A stretch of 64,000 bases of DNA from CBDIHP01 sp965279195 (lineage in GTDB: Bacteria; Planctomycetota; Planctomycetia; Isosphaerales; Isosphaeraceae): NCBI GenBank assembly GCA_965279195.1, contig CBDIHP010000047.1:372001-436000 (forward strand), read 5' to 3'. Numbering within the stretch: position 1 is the first letter of the stretch; each line of letters begins with the position of its first letter. The notes beneath the pieces were generated by a model. The model had not been told where the DNA came from. It did no database searches and was given only the letters and a program-made list of their open reading frames with translations. Made by a program: the position numbers and the translations under genes. Below are positions 8,525-17,684 of this stretch, one piece after another.

Positions 8525-9928
8525 ATGTCCTCGCCGAACCCGTATGAATCCCCGCGCGCGACGGACGATGCCGCCTTCGTCGACGCCTCCTCGCCGCTGA
8601 ACCGGGCGCGCCGCAAGGCGTACCTGCGGCTGATCCCGCTGCTGTTCGCCTGCTACGTCGTCGCCTATGTCGATCGGACGAACGTGTCGATCGCCAAGCT
8701 GACGATGCAGAAGGACATGCCCGCGTTCACCAACACCGTCATCGGGTTCGGCGGCGGCATCTTCTTCATCGGGTACTTCCTGCTGGAGATCCCCGGCACC
8801 CTGATCGTCGAGCGCTGGAGCGCCCGGAAGTGGATCAGCCGGATCATGATCTCGTGGGGGATCGTGGCGGCGTTGACGGCGTACGTCACCCAGCCCTGGC
8901 ACTTCTACACCGCCCGGTTCTTCCTGGGGCTGGCGGAGGCGGGGTTCTTCCCGGGCATTATTGTCTACCTGACGCACTGGTTCCCCAAACGCGACCGGGC
9001 GCGGGCCCTGGCGTCGTTCCTGATCGCGACGCCGGTGGCGCAGATGATCTCGCCCAAGATCTGCAACCTGATGCTCAAGATCGGGTCGACCGAGATCGAG
9101 AACGGGGTGACGACCACGCACCCGCTGGTGCTGGGCCTGAAGGGCTGGCAGTGGATCTACATCGCCTGGGGCGTGCCGGCGGTGGTCCTGGGGATCATGG
9201 TCCTGTTCTGGATGACCGACCGCCCCCGCTCGGCCAAGTGGCTCGACGACGACGAGCGCGAGGCGCTCGAGAACGAGCTGGCCCGCGAGAAGGCCGAGCA
9301 CAAGGCGACCAGCGGGCACATGACGGTGCTGGAGGCGTTGTCGCACCCGAAGGTCCTCCTGCTGGCGGCCGCGTACTTCTTCATCGTGACGGGGAACTAC
9401 GGCGTCGAGATCTTCCTGCCGAGCATCCTCAAGAGCTGGTACACGCTCAGCGACGACCTCCTGACGTGGATCCTGATCATCCCTCCGCTCGGCTCGCTGT
9501 TCGGCCAGTTCTTCGTCGGCCGCAGCTCCGACCGCCACCAGGAGCGCCGGCTGCACGCGTCGATCCCGATCTACCTCGGCGCGCTGGCGTTGGGCCTGAC
9601 GCTGTTCCGGGGCAACCCGCTCTGGATCATGGTGATCCTGTTCACCGTCGCGGCGACGGGCCTGAAGGCGTACCTGCCGGCCTTCTGGTCCTTGCCGAGC
9701 CTGTTCCTCACCGAGGCGGCGGCGGCCGGCAGCATCGGGCTGATCAACTCGGTGGGCAACCTCGGCGGCTTCGTCGGCCCGTTCTTCCTCGGCTACGTCG
9801 AGGACCGGACCGGCTCGTTCCTGCCCGGCATCCTGTTCCTGACCGTCTCGATGATGATCTCGGCCACCATCATCATCACCCTGGGCCTCGGCCACCGGCC
9901 GGAGAACAAGGCCGTCGCCGAGGTGTGA
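8525..9928 (+). CDS. MFS transporter, anion:cation symporter type
   Basis: 467 residues, about 12 membrane helices. Motifs of the ACS family of the major facilitator superfamily: YVDRTNVSIAKLTM in helix 1 and the helix 4-5 region RFFLGLAEAGFFPGIIVYL, then WFPKRDRARALA. Members carry organic anions such as tartrate, glucarate or phthalate with protons; the substrate cannot be read here. A soluble N-terminal stretch (SSPNPYESPRATDD) precedes helix 1, as often in planctomycetes. The open frame begins earlier, but the ATG at 8525 gives the sensible start. Divergent from the CSD gene. Confidence 0.9.
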   Translation: MSSPNPYESPRATDDAAFVDASSPLNRARRKAYLRLIPLLFACYVVAYVDRTNVSIAKLTMQKDMPAFTNTVIGFGGGIFFIGYFLLEIPGTLIVERWSARKWISRIMISWGIVAALTAYVTQPWHFYTARFFLGLAEAGFFPGIIVYLTHWFPKRDRARALASFLIATPVAQMISPKICNLMLKIGSTEIENGVTTTHPLVLGLKGWQWIYIAWGVPAVVLGIMVLFWMTDRPRSAKWLDDDEREALENELAREKAEHKATSGHMTVLEALSHPKVLLLAAAYFFIVTGNYGVEIFLPSILKSWYTLSDDLLTWILIIPPLGSLFGQFFVGRSSDRHQERRLHASIPIYLGALALGLTLFRGNPLWIMVILFTVAATGLKAYLPAFWSLPSLFLTEAAAAGSIGLINSVGNLGGFVGPFFLGYVEDRTGSFLPGILFLTVSMMISATIIITLGLGHRPENKAVAEV

Positions 9929-9966
9929 CCGGGGCGGAGGCGGACGCACTACCATCGTGTGGATCG

Positions 9967-10150
9967 GCGCTGGGCGCGGGTCTCCCGACCCCGCCCTTGC
10001 CCGGAGATGCGGTACCGCAGGGGTGGGTCTCCCGACCCGAAAATCAAACGCCCTGCGAATCGGGGCGTTTCCGATACGGGTCTGGAGACCCGGTTTCGTT
10101 GTCCGGCGCGGCCGATGTTGGGGCGGGGTCGGGAGACCCGCGCCCAGCGC
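9967..10150. repeat. Four-hairpin GGTCTCC palindromic element, copy B
   Basis: 184 bp from GCGCTGGGCGCGGGTCTCC to GGAGACCCGCGCCCAGCGC, with inner units GGGTCTCCCGACCC and GGGTCTGGAGACCC. Lies between the convergent ends of the MFS gene and the NTF2-like gene. Confidence 0.85.
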
Positions 10151-10186
10151 ACGGCGCCGTCTAGCCATTCGTTCGCTACGGCCGTT

Positions 10187-10654
10187 TTACGCCAGCGGGA
10201 TCACCCATTCGCGGACGTGAAAGGCTTTTCCGTCGCGGAAGCGGAACTGGACCAGGAACTGGACGTGGTATTCCACGCGGTTTTCGCGGTAGACGCCCCG
10301 GTCGCGGGCGACCATGATCACGGCGTCGCCCTGGGCGAGGAGGGATTCGATCGTGGTCTCGGTCGACTCGATCGAGCCGAAGTTGCGCCTGAGGTCGGCG
10401 AGCACCTGCTCCAGGCCGGTGGCCGAGAGCGAGGGCATGGGGACGGGCCCGAGGATCTCGAAGTGGACGTCCTCGGTGAACCACGCGCCGACCGCTTCGA
10501 ACTCGCCGAGCGCGATCAGGCGATAGATCTCCTCGACGCAGCGGACGTTCTGGAACTCCGCCCGCTTGGCGTCCGCGTCCCGGTCGCCGTCGTGGAACGC
10601 CTTCGGGATCGCCGAGACGAAGCTCATCACCGGCGGCTTATCGCCCAGGCTCAT
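10187..10654 (-). CDS. NTF2-like (SnoaL-type) protein
   Basis: 155 residues. The sequence VRCVEEIYRLIALGEFEAV, then WFTEDVHFEILGP, then a central FGSIESTETTIESLLAQGD and the C-terminal strand FRDGKAFHVREWVIPLA fit the cone-shaped NTF2/SnoaL fold used by ketosteroid isomerases and polyketide cyclases, and by many orphan ligand-binding proteins. Start taken at ATG 10654; a second ATG at 10627 is equally possible, since neither has a clear ribosome site. No operon partner. Ligand unknown. Confidence 0.75.
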   Translation of the reverse strand: MSLGDKPPVMSFVSAIPKAFHDGDRDADAKRAEFQNVRCVEEIYRLIALGEFEAVGAWFTEDVHFEILGPVPMPSLSATGLEQVLADLRRNFGSIESTETTIESLLAQGDAVIMVARDRGVYRENRVEYHVQFLVQFRFRDGKAFHVREWVIPLA

Positions 10655-10863
10655 CGGGGAGGTCCAACCGAGGGGGGAGAGGTCAAGCAAGACGTCATTC
10701 TGGACCAAAACCGCTGGCGGCCGCAAGAGGTCGAAATCTGATGAAGGAGAGGGGGGGATTGAATCGCCAGGACGCCGATCCAAATATACAGAACATAGAT
10801 TTTCCTATTTAGAAGTGTATTGTATAAGTCGCGCCGCGCCGTACCATCGGGCCGCGGTCGAAT
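10655..10863. other. Upstream region with unusual AT-rich patch
   Basis: No gene. 10775-10840 is strongly AT-rich (words CCAAATATACAGAACATAG, TTTTCCTATTTAG, TGTATTGTATAAG), in sharp contrast to the genome. It could be the promoter of the NTF2-like gene or a scrap of foreign DNA. Confidence 0.4.
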
Positions 10864-11126
10864 GCGCTGGGCGCGGGTCACCCCGCGAAGCGCTGGGCGT
10901 GGGTCTCCCGACCCCGCCCCTAGCTCTGCCGCGCCGTACCACCAATCCGGGTCTCCAGACCCGTGTTCGAAGACCGATGCGCGCCGGGGCCTTTAATCGA
11001 TGGGTCTGGAGACCCGCCCCTGTGGTACCGCATCTCAGGGCAAGGGCGGGGTCGGGAGACCCGCGCCCAGCGCTTCGCGGGGTGACCCGCGCCCGGCGCT
11101 TCGCGGGGAGACCCGCGCCCAGCGCG
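10864..11126. repeat. Four-hairpin GGTCTCC palindromic element, copy C with doubled ends
   Basis: Like the other copies but both termini are duplicated: GCGCTGGGC occurs at 10864 and again about 20 bp later, and the right end GCGCCCAGCGC/GCGCCCGGCGC occurs three times with GAAGCGC/CTTCGCGGGG between. Its interior is almost the exact reverse complement of copy D at 15053-15236. Confidence 0.85.
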
Positions 11127-11159
11127 CCTGGCCCTCGTCCGGCGCCTTGCCCTGGCGGT

Positions 11160-12533
11160 TCAATCCCGCTTCTCCTTCACCCCGCACACGAACACCTGGT
11201 TGAACCCGGCCACGTGGCGCACGTAGGCGATGCGGCGGCCGTCGGGGCTGACGACGACGGCCTCGGGGCGGAGGTCGTCGTGGGGCGGGGTCAGGGGGGT
11301 GGTCCGGCCGGTGGAGGCGTCGGTCAGGCAGACCTGATGGTTGAGCGCGTGGGCGATCGAGCGGCCGTCGGGGGTCCAGGTGAAGGCGGACGAGACGCCG
11401 GGGCCCTCGGCGATGCGGGTGACCTGGCGGATCGGGCCGCCGTTCGGGGAGACGACCGCGAGCTGGACGATCCCGGCGTCGTCGCGCAGGAGGAAGGCGA
11501 TCTGACTGCCGTCGGGCGCGCTGCGGGGCCAGAATCTCGGCACGACGGGGAGGCCCGGATGCCGGCGGTCGGCCGTGACGGTCAGCCGGCGCTGGGAGGT
11601 GCCACGCGGGGGCAGGGGGCGGGTCGTGGCCGTGCCTTCGAGCGGCCCGTCGCCGGGCGTGCGAGGGTCGGCCGGCAGGTCGAGCGCGAACAGCTCGGTG
11701 ATGGATCGGTCGTCCGGCCCTCGCACGTTGCCCAGGAAGGCCAGCGCCTTCTCGACCCGCGTGCCGTCGGGCCGGGTGTATCCGTCGGCGCCGATCCAGG
11801 CGTCCTCGAAGGCGCGGTCGATCTCCTCGGAGTTGATCTTCGGTTTATTCACGGTCCGGGCGACCACGGCGGTGAAGTGGGTGCCGTCGTGGTTCCTCGG
11901 GTGGTCGGGCCCGACCCTCACCGGGCCGAACGGGGCGCTCACGCCGATGGTCCGCTGGTTGCGGTCGTGGGGGCCGTCGGGCCCGAGTTGATTCACGATG
12001 TAATCTTCATACGTGAAACTGATCCATTTTCCGTCGCCGCTGAAGACGTGGACGTGCGACCCGCCGCGCAACGCGCCGGGGGTGAACGGCGGGGCGAGGT
12101 CGCGGGCGTCGAGCGGCTCGGCGGGGCCGGGCCTGGAGGCGCGGACGATCACGCCCTGGCGCCGGTCCATGCCGTAGGTCCAGTCGGGCGTCGGGTTCTC
12201 GGGGCCGAGGATGAACGCCACGCGGTCGTCGACCGGGCTGCACGTCGCCACGCCGCAGCGGGCGCCGTTCTTCGAGGTGTAGAGCACCTCGACCTTGCCC
12301 GTGTCGACCTCCACGCGCTCGATGCGGTCGCCGTCGAACACCGACCCAGCGGGGTCGCTGCGGACGTCGTAGGCGAGCCAGCGGCCGTCGTGCGACCACA
12401 CGCCGACGTTGGTGAGGATGTGACCATGCGGTGCGTTGGTGATCTGGCGTTCGGCGCCGTCGGCGGGCATGGCGAAAATCCCGAGCAGGGCGATGACGGG
12501 AAGGAGGTCGCGGGCGTGATGCGGCATCGTCAT
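11160..12533 (-). CDS. DUF3748 beta-propeller protein, YidR-like, exported
   Basis: 457 residues. Signal peptide MTMPHHARDLLPVIALLGIF (cleavage near AMPADGA). The rest resembles E. coli YidR (DUF3748): HILTNVGVWSHDGRWLAYDV, GGSHVHVFSGDGKWISFTY, PRFWPRSAPDGSQIAFLLRD, ending in repeated SPDGRRIAYV blades of a TolB/WD-like propeller. Function of the family unknown. The ATG at 12533 overlaps the TGA of the lipase gene (ATGA), so the two are translationally coupled in one leftward operon. The export signal is an addition relative to YidR as I remember it. Confidence 0.8.
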   Translation of the reverse strand: MTMPHHARDLLPVIALLGIFAMPADGAERQITNAPHGHILTNVGVWSHDGRWLAYDVRSDPAGSVFDGDRIERVEVDTGKVEVLYTSKNGARCGVATCSPVDDRVAFILGPENPTPDWTYGMDRRQGVIVRASRPGPAEPLDARDLAPPFTPGALRGGSHVHVFSGDGKWISFTYEDYIVNQLGPDGPHDRNQRTIGVSAPFGPVRVGPDHPRNHDGTHFTAVVARTVNKPKINSEEIDRAFEDAWIGADGYTRPDGTRVEKALAFLGNVRGPDDRSITELFALDLPADPRTPGDGPLEGTATTRPLPPRGTSQRRLTVTADRRHPGLPVVPRFWPRSAPDGSQIAFLLRDDAGIVQLAVVSPNGGPIRQVTRIAEGPGVSSAFTWTPDGRSIAHALNHQVCLTDASTGRTTPLTPPHDDLRPEAVVVSPDGRRIAYVRHVAGFNQVFVCGVKEKRD

Positions 12534-13477
12534 GCGCCGTGGCGTTCGATGAGGGCGTTCCAGAGGAGCGTGGCGTAGTAGATCGGGGCGTGGTCGGCGA
12601 TGCCGGCGAGCCTGAAGGGGAGGGTGTCGGGCTGGATCAGGGGCTCGCCGCGCATGGCCTTGATGGCCTCGAAGAACTCCTGGGCGCCCGTGGTGATCTC
12701 GGCCAGGAAGTCGCGCTTGCCGGCGGAAATCTCCACGAGTTCGCCGGCGTGCTTGTAGCCCAGGATCGGCTCGGGGGGGACGGTGGTCACCCAGTCGTCG
12801 CGGTGCACGAACCGGGCGTAGTTGCGCGTGGGCAGGGCCTTCGTGAACGCGGCGTCGCCGACGCGGGGGCATCCGTAAGTGAACAGGCCTTCAATGTTCT
12901 CGGCACCGATGTGGGCCGCCGCGAGGGTCGCGATCGCCCCGCCGAGGCTGTGGCCGGTGATCCAGAGCGCCTGGCCGGGTGTCCGACGCGACAGGATCAG
13001 ATCCATCGCCCCGCAGGAGGATTTGAACGCATCAAGGAACCCCCTGTGCACATGGCCGCCGGCCTCGCAGACGCGCGGCAGGAAGGTGGCGTCGATCTTC
13101 AGGTCGTCGGCGTTGATCGTGGTGAATTCGAGCTTGTCGAGGGCGCTGTTGACCTCCAGGCGGGTGCCCCGGAACACCAGGATCATCGCCTGTTCGTTCA
13201 GCAGGAACATCCCCTGGTTGTTGTCGCGCTCGCCGATCCAGCCGAGTTCGAACCGGATGCCGTTGAGGTGGGTCTCGATGAACCTCGCCGGCCCATAGAC
13301 GAGGAAGCAGGCGTCGGCCAGCCACGAGGCGTTCACCAGGAGGCTCGACCCCGGCCCCAGCCTGGGCTGGAAGGCGAACTCGGGGACGTCGTTTTGGGCG
13401 AAGTAGTCGAACTCCGTCGCGGGCGGGCGGAGCCCGAGGATGGTCTCGACCGGCATCTTGCGGCGCGGGAGGGGCAT
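12530..13477 (-). CDS. Class 3 lipase-like alpha/beta hydrolase
   Basis: 315 residues. Lipase class 3 fold: MILVFRGTRLEVN is the oxyanion strand region, the nucleophile elbow is GHSLGG with Ser about 177, then YGCPRVGDAAF, and FVHRDDWVTTVPP carries the catalytic Asp region; a His in DHAPIYYATL near the C-terminus can complete the triad. No signal peptide seen with the ATG at 13477; the open frame extends upstream through a repeat and is not trusted. Upstream partner of the DUF3748 gene (ATGA overlap). Predicted to hydrolyse acylglycerol or related esters; substrate unknown. Confidence 0.87.
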   Translation of the reverse strand: MPLPRRKMPVETILGLRPPATEFDYFAQNDVPEFAFQPRLGPGSSLLVNASWLADACFLVYGPARFIETHLNGIRFELGWIGERDNNQGMFLLNEQAMILVFRGTRLEVNSALDKLEFTTINADDLKIDATFLPRVCEAGGHVHRGFLDAFKSSCGAMDLILSRRTPGQALWITGHSLGGAIATLAAAHIGAENIEGLFTYGCPRVGDAAFTKALPTRNYARFVHRDDWVTTVPPEPILGYKHAGELVEISAGKRDFLAEITTGAQEFFEAIKAMRGEPLIQPDTLPFRLAGIADHAPIYYATLLWNALIERHGA

Positions 13478-13506
13478 GGGGTGGCCTATGTTCGGGGCAT
13501 GTGCCC

Positions 13507-13701
13507 GGAGTGCGGAAGTTTGCTTCCGCTCGGTTGCCGCGAAGCTCGCTTCGCGTGCCCGGACGAAGGGAAGGCGGTCGAGACCCGGCGGATTGTCCGT
13601 CGCGCCGGGCGTCAATACGCGCCGGCCCCCAGCATCATGCTTCGGCCGGGCGCGCGGAGCAAGCTCCGCGAGAACCGAGCGGACGCTCGCTGCCGCACTC
13701 C
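13507..13701. repeat. GGAGTGCGG palindrome family, full copy
   Basis: 195 bp from GGAGTGCGGAAG to GCTGCCGCACTCC. Inner hairpins CGCGAAGC...GCTTCGCG and GCGGAGCAAGCTCCGC. Between the lipase and hydrolase genes. Confidence 0.8.
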
Positions 13702-13711
13702 GAAGGGGCCG

Positions 13712-14899
13712 TTACTTGTCGTCCTTGGTCGCCGGCTGGTCCTTGGTCGCCGGCTGGTCCTTGGTCGCCGGCTGGTCCTTGGTCGCGGCGTTGTTGCCGG
13801 CGTTCGGCGTGGGGTTGCGGACGACGCGGATGTTCTCGAACAGGACGGGGTTGAGGTTGTAGCGGCCTTCCCACTCGGTGGCGCGGGACTTGATGGTGCC
13901 GTCGAGGAAGCTGGTGAGGGTCTCGGTGAACTTGGGTTCGAGGCGGAGCAGCTTGTAGCCGTGGAGCGACGACGGGAAGAGCTGGACCTTGTTGCTGCGG
14001 ACCCGGGTGACGATCGGCTGGGCGACCTTGACCAGCTCGATCGAGGCGGCGTCGCGCTCGCCGGCCATGAGGCACAAGGGCACGCGGGCGGCCAGGTTGC
14101 GCATCTTCGTCAGCGCGGGCAGCCCCTGCGCCTGGGCGTCGATCATGGGGGAGATGGCGACCAGGGCGTTGAGGTCGGACGGCATCCCCTCGTTCGGCAC
14201 GCCCCCGCCGAGCGACGCCCAGTGGAGCGCGACGTTCGCCCCCTCGCCGACGGCCACGACGGCCAGCCGCGAGACGTTGAACTCGCCATAATTGTGACGG
14301 CCGATCAGGAAGCGGTAGGCGGTCTGGAGGTCGTCGGCCATCTTGGCCCATTCCGAGGCCGGCAGGCTCCGGCGCGGGTTGGCGCCGTGGCCCCGGAGGT
14401 CGATGAGCAAGACGGCGTAGCCCTGGGCCTGGAGGTACTCGGCGACCCCGCGGTTCTTGAGGTCGCCGATGGGGTCCTGGAAATCCTTGCTGGACCGCTC
14501 GCGCTCGTGGACCATCAGCACGACGGGGGCGCCGGTGCCGAGCTTGGAGGGGTAGTAGGTGGCGGCCAGGGCGTTGCCGGGGACGGTGGTGTCGCCGGAG
14601 GCCGAGACGAGCTTCATGGTGTAGTGGAAGGTGCCGGGCGCGAGGTTGCCGGTGTCGGGGGCGGCCTGGTGGTCCTCGGCCGCCTTGGCGAGCGGGTCGT
14701 GGCCGATCTTCGCCCTGGCCTTGCCCGCCCCGCCGGGGGCCCGGAGCCCGCCCCGACGCCCGGGCTTCGTCGCCTTCTGCGCCGCACCCTTCGGCGCCGC
14801 AGGATCTTGCGCCTGCGCGAGCGTCACCCCGAGCGTCGCCGCCGCCCCGAGCAGGACCGCCCCGAGCGCCCGCCAACCCGCCGTCGATTCCCGACCCAT
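13712..14899 (-). CDS. Exported alpha/beta hydrolase with C-terminal TKDQPA repeats
   Basis: 395 residues. Signal peptide from MGRESTAGWRALGAVLLGAA with cleavage after TLAQAQ. Basic linker, then a serine-hydrolase-like domain: VVLMVHERERSSKDF, GYAVLLIDLRGHGANPRR, and RLAVVAVGEGANVALHWA in the place of the nucleophile elbow. The elbow reads GEGAN, with no Ser, so the enzyme may be inactive or atypical. The C-terminus has three copies of TKDQPA plus TKDDK, coded by tandem 18-bp DNA repeats (13722-13785). Start at ATG 14899 rather than 14944 because it opens the signal peptide. Substrate unknown. Confidence 0.8.
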   Translation of the reverse strand: MGRESTAGWRALGAVLLGAAATLGVTLAQAQDPAAPKGAAQKATKPGRRGGLRAPGGAGKARAKIGHDPLAKAAEDHQAAPDTGNLAPGTFHYTMKLVSASGDTTVPGNALAATYYPSKLGTGAPVVLMVHERERSSKDFQDPIGDLKNRGVAEYLQAQGYAVLLIDLRGHGANPRRSLPASEWAKMADDLQTAYRFLIGRHNYGEFNVSRLAVVAVGEGANVALHWASLGGGVPNEGMPSDLNALVAISPMIDAQAQGLPALTKMRNLAARVPLCLMAGERDAASIELVKVAQPIVTRVRSNKVQLFPSSLHGYKLLRLEPKFTETLTSFLDGTIKSRATEWEGRYNLNPVLFENIRVVRNPTPNAGNNAATKDQPATKDQPATKDQPATKDDK

Positions 14900-15052
14900 G
14901 ATGCGGTCCCCCTGGACGTGGCCCCGACTGCCCGTTTGCGCCATCCGATCGCCCCAATCTCCTATTCTATCTCATGGTAGGGCGCGTGGGGGGCCCGGAC
15001 AAGCGTCGGAGTTGAGAAGGGCGTTGACCCGGGGCGAACCGGGAGCGCGGAC

Positions 15053-15236
15053 GCGCTGGGCGCGGGTCTCCAGACCCCGCCCTTGCCCTGAGATGCGGTA
15101 CCACAGGGGCGGGTCTCCAGACCCATCGATCAAAGGCCCCGGCGCGCATCGGTCTTCGAACACGGGTCTGGAGACCCGGATTGGTGGGACGGCGCAGCAG
15201 AGCCAGGGGCGGGGTCTGGAGACCCGCGCCCAGCGC
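15053..15236. repeat. Four-hairpin GGTCTCC palindromic element, copy D
   Basis: 184 bp with perfect GCGCTGGGCGCGGGTCTCC / GGAGACCCGCGCCCAGCGC ends. The interior is the inverted counterpart of copy C with only a few changes. The rest of the 14900-15327 gap shows nothing else. Confidence 0.88.
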
Positions 15237-15327
15237 TCTGCTCGCCGGCCGCTCTCCGCGCCCGATGCGTCCGTCCTCGAAGGCTTCGCTCGATGGGGGG
15301 CGTAAGGGGACGTAAGAGGATCGGCGA

Positions 15328-17187
15328 TCACCAGCCCAGCATCCGGCCGCGGTTCTGGGCCTGGAGCCATTCGAGGAGCGGCTCGAAGTAGCGGAGCATG
15401 GGCTTGGCGGACAGGCCCTCGCCGGTCGCTTCCTTGAGGACGGCGTTCCAGTCGCGGGTGGCGCCCAGTTCGAGGATGGAGCGGAGGAAGGCCCCGACCT
15501 TGGCGTTGCCGTAGTAGTTGCACTCCCTGGGGTCCTGCTTGAGGATGACCCGGGCGATGTGGTCGTGGAGCTGGAACTTGATGGCCGTGCCGATGGCGTA
15601 GTCGTAGTACTGGGCGGGGTCGTCGTTGATGTGGGTCTTGGTCGCGGCGTCGCAGAGGGTCTCCGGCCGGTCGCCGGGCGCGGCGATCCCCTGGTACTTC
15701 CGGACGAGGTCCCACCACGCGGCGTTGAGCTGGCCGTCGGGGATCGTCCCGGCGTAGAAGTCGCGCTCGAAGTGGGTCATGGTCCCCGCCGAGAAGGGCA
15801 GGAAGATCACCGACGACTTGTCGAGGGCGGTTTCGAGCAGGAACTGGATCCGGTCCGCCTTCGCCGCCTCGGCCGGGAACAGGCCGACCTGCTTCAAATA
15901 CGGCGTCTGGCCCGCCGCCAGGCCGATGAGGTCGCCGATCCCCTCGTGGAACGCGCGGTTGGCCCCCTCGCGGAGCAGGTAGGGGACCTTCGGGGTCGAG
16001 TAGCTGATGTAGTAATAGATGTGCCCCAGCTCGTGGTGCGCGGTGGTGAACCAGCGCGAGTCGGGCTCGATGCTCATCAGGCTGCGGACGTCGTCCTTCA
16101 GGTCGATGTGCCAGGCGCTGGCGTGCGAGTTCTTCTTCCGGCCCGACTTGGGGTCGGCCGGGTACAGGTCGCTCTTCTCGTAGAAGCTCTTCGGCAGCCT
16201 GGGGAACCCGAGGGAGACATAAAACCGCTCGGCCTGCTCGGTGACGTACTCGCGCGATTTGGACTGGAAGGGCGCGTCCATGTCCACGCCCTCGACCAGC
16301 CCCGGCCAGTTCTGGCCCCAGCGGTTCGGGAGCCAGTGCGCGGGGATCGGCCCTTCGGGAACATCCGCCTTGTAACGCTTGGCCAGCGTATGTTTGGCCC
16401 AGACGTGGAGCTGCTGGTGCAGCGGCCGGATCTCCTCGATCAGGTTGTCGCAGAGGGTCACCATCTGGTCGACCGTCAGGCCATAGTCGGCGACCTGGAG
16501 GGCGAAGAAGGAGTCGAAGCCGACGGCCTTCGCGACCTGGTTCCTTAAGTTTCGGAGGTTCAGGATCCCCTCGCGGAGCGGCCCGCCGATCGTCTTGGAG
16601 ACCTCCCAGTACGCCTGGCGCTGGGCGAGGTCGCGGGAGGTGACGAGCACCTTGTCGATCTCGTTCGGCGAGGGGCTCGTGTCGGGCTTGCCGGGGGACT
16701 TGAGGGTGTAGGCGAACCCGTCCTGCGCGGCCGATTGCCTGGCCTCGGCCTCGGTGCGGGCCTTGACGACCTCGGGGACCGTGCCCGGCGACTCGGCCGA
16801 TCGGAGCCGGACTTTCTCCAGCTGGCGGACGGTCAGCTCGGACAGTTTGTCCTTCTGCGCCAGGAACTTGCGGACGTTGTTGATGACCTCGGGCGAGCCG
16901 ACGAACTCGTTGAACGCCTGCTCTCGGGCGATCTTGTCGGAAGTGTGCTGCTCCGACACGTCCGTGGACGACGACCACGCGGCCTCGCTCGCCCCCTTGT
17001 AGAGGGGCAGCCAGCCGTCGACGAACGATTGCAAGAACGCCCGGGCTTCCTCCTCGACCGTCGGTGCGATCAACCCCGCCGCCGCCGAGGCCATCTGCGG
17101 CAAGCCCGACGCCCCCAGGCCCGCGGCCAGGCCCGCCTGGAGGAACGCGCGACGATTCGGCCGATCGGCGCTGTGGTCGTGCAGCAT
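15328..17187 (-). CDS. M2-family (ACE-like) zinc peptidase, Tat-exported
   Basis: 619 residues. The start at ATG 17187 has GGAG eight bases upstream and opens a Tat-type signal: NRRAFLQAGLAAGLGASGLP. The gluzincin motif is HELGH at 385-389, with EGANRAFHEGIGDL (Glu about 415) as third zinc ligand, the arrangement of peptidyl-dipeptidase A (angiotensin-converting-enzyme family M2). Length and the all-helical sequence between 45 and 619 fit one M2 domain. Expected outside the cytoplasm, trimming dipeptides from peptide C-termini. Monocistronic. Confidence 0.9.
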   Translation of the reverse strand: MLHDHSADRPNRRAFLQAGLAAGLGASGLPQMASAAAGLIAPTVEEEARAFLQSFVDGWLPLYKGASEAAWSSSTDVSEQHTSDKIAREQAFNEFVGSPEVINNVRKFLAQKDKLSELTVRQLEKVRLRSAESPGTVPEVVKARTEAEARQSAAQDGFAYTLKSPGKPDTSPSPNEIDKVLVTSRDLAQRQAYWEVSKTIGGPLREGILNLRNLRNQVAKAVGFDSFFALQVADYGLTVDQMVTLCDNLIEEIRPLHQQLHVWAKHTLAKRYKADVPEGPIPAHWLPNRWGQNWPGLVEGVDMDAPFQSKSREYVTEQAERFYVSLGFPRLPKSFYEKSDLYPADPKSGRKKNSHASAWHIDLKDDVRSLMSIEPDSRWFTTAHHELGHIYYYISYSTPKVPYLLREGANRAFHEGIGDLIGLAAGQTPYLKQVGLFPAEAAKADRIQFLLETALDKSSVIFLPFSAGTMTHFERDFYAGTIPDGQLNAAWWDLVRKYQGIAAPGDRPETLCDAATKTHINDDPAQYYDYAIGTAIKFQLHDHIARVILKQDPRECNYYGNAKVGAFLRSILELGATRDWNAVLKEATGEGLSAKPMLRYFEPLLEWLQAQNRGRMLGW

Positions 17188-17353
17188 CGGTGGAACTCCA
17201 TCGTGTTGTGCGTATCGGACGGCGATCGATCTTGCGATGCGAACCTGCGGGAGAGGGGCGATGGCAGAGAGTTTACCGGGAAAGCGTCGCCGACGGAACC
17301 TACCGCCGTCGCGCCGCACCTCCGGGCGCGAAAGCGCCGGGCGCGGGCCGGGA

Positions 17354-17533
17354 GCGCTGGGCGCGGGTCTCCAGACCCCGCCCCCACTGGGATCGAAGGA
17401 GACCAGCGAACCGGGTCTCCAGACCCGTTGATAAGTTGGAGAAGATCGAGACCAGAATACCGGTCTGGAGACCGAGTTTTGCGGTAAAGCGCGGCGGATG
17501 TTGGGGCGGGGTCTGGAGACCCGCGCCCAGCGC
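17354..17533. repeat. Four-hairpin GGTCTCC palindromic element, copy E
   Basis: 180 bp with the usual ends; a second right end (GGGTCGGGAGACCCGCGCC) follows to about 17563. Its interior GATCGAAGGAGACCAGCGAA is shared with copies G and H. Confidence 0.83.
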
Positions 17534-17562
17534 TTGGCGGGGTCGGGAGACCCGCGCCGAGA

Positions 17563-17577
17563 GCTTCCGCACTCCAG
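17563..17577. repeat. Right end of GGAGTGCGG palindrome family
   Basis: AGCTTCCGCACTCC directly after copy E, without a matching left end. Mirror image of the situation at copy A, where only the left end is present. Confidence 0.5.
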
Positions 17578-17684
17578 GGCGATCGTTGACAGAATTTCCG
17601 CCCGTCGCGAAGATCAAGGCGTGAAGGAGAGTCGTGCCACGGGCGTCCGCCCCGCCTCCTGCGCACATCACACGTCCCGCACCC

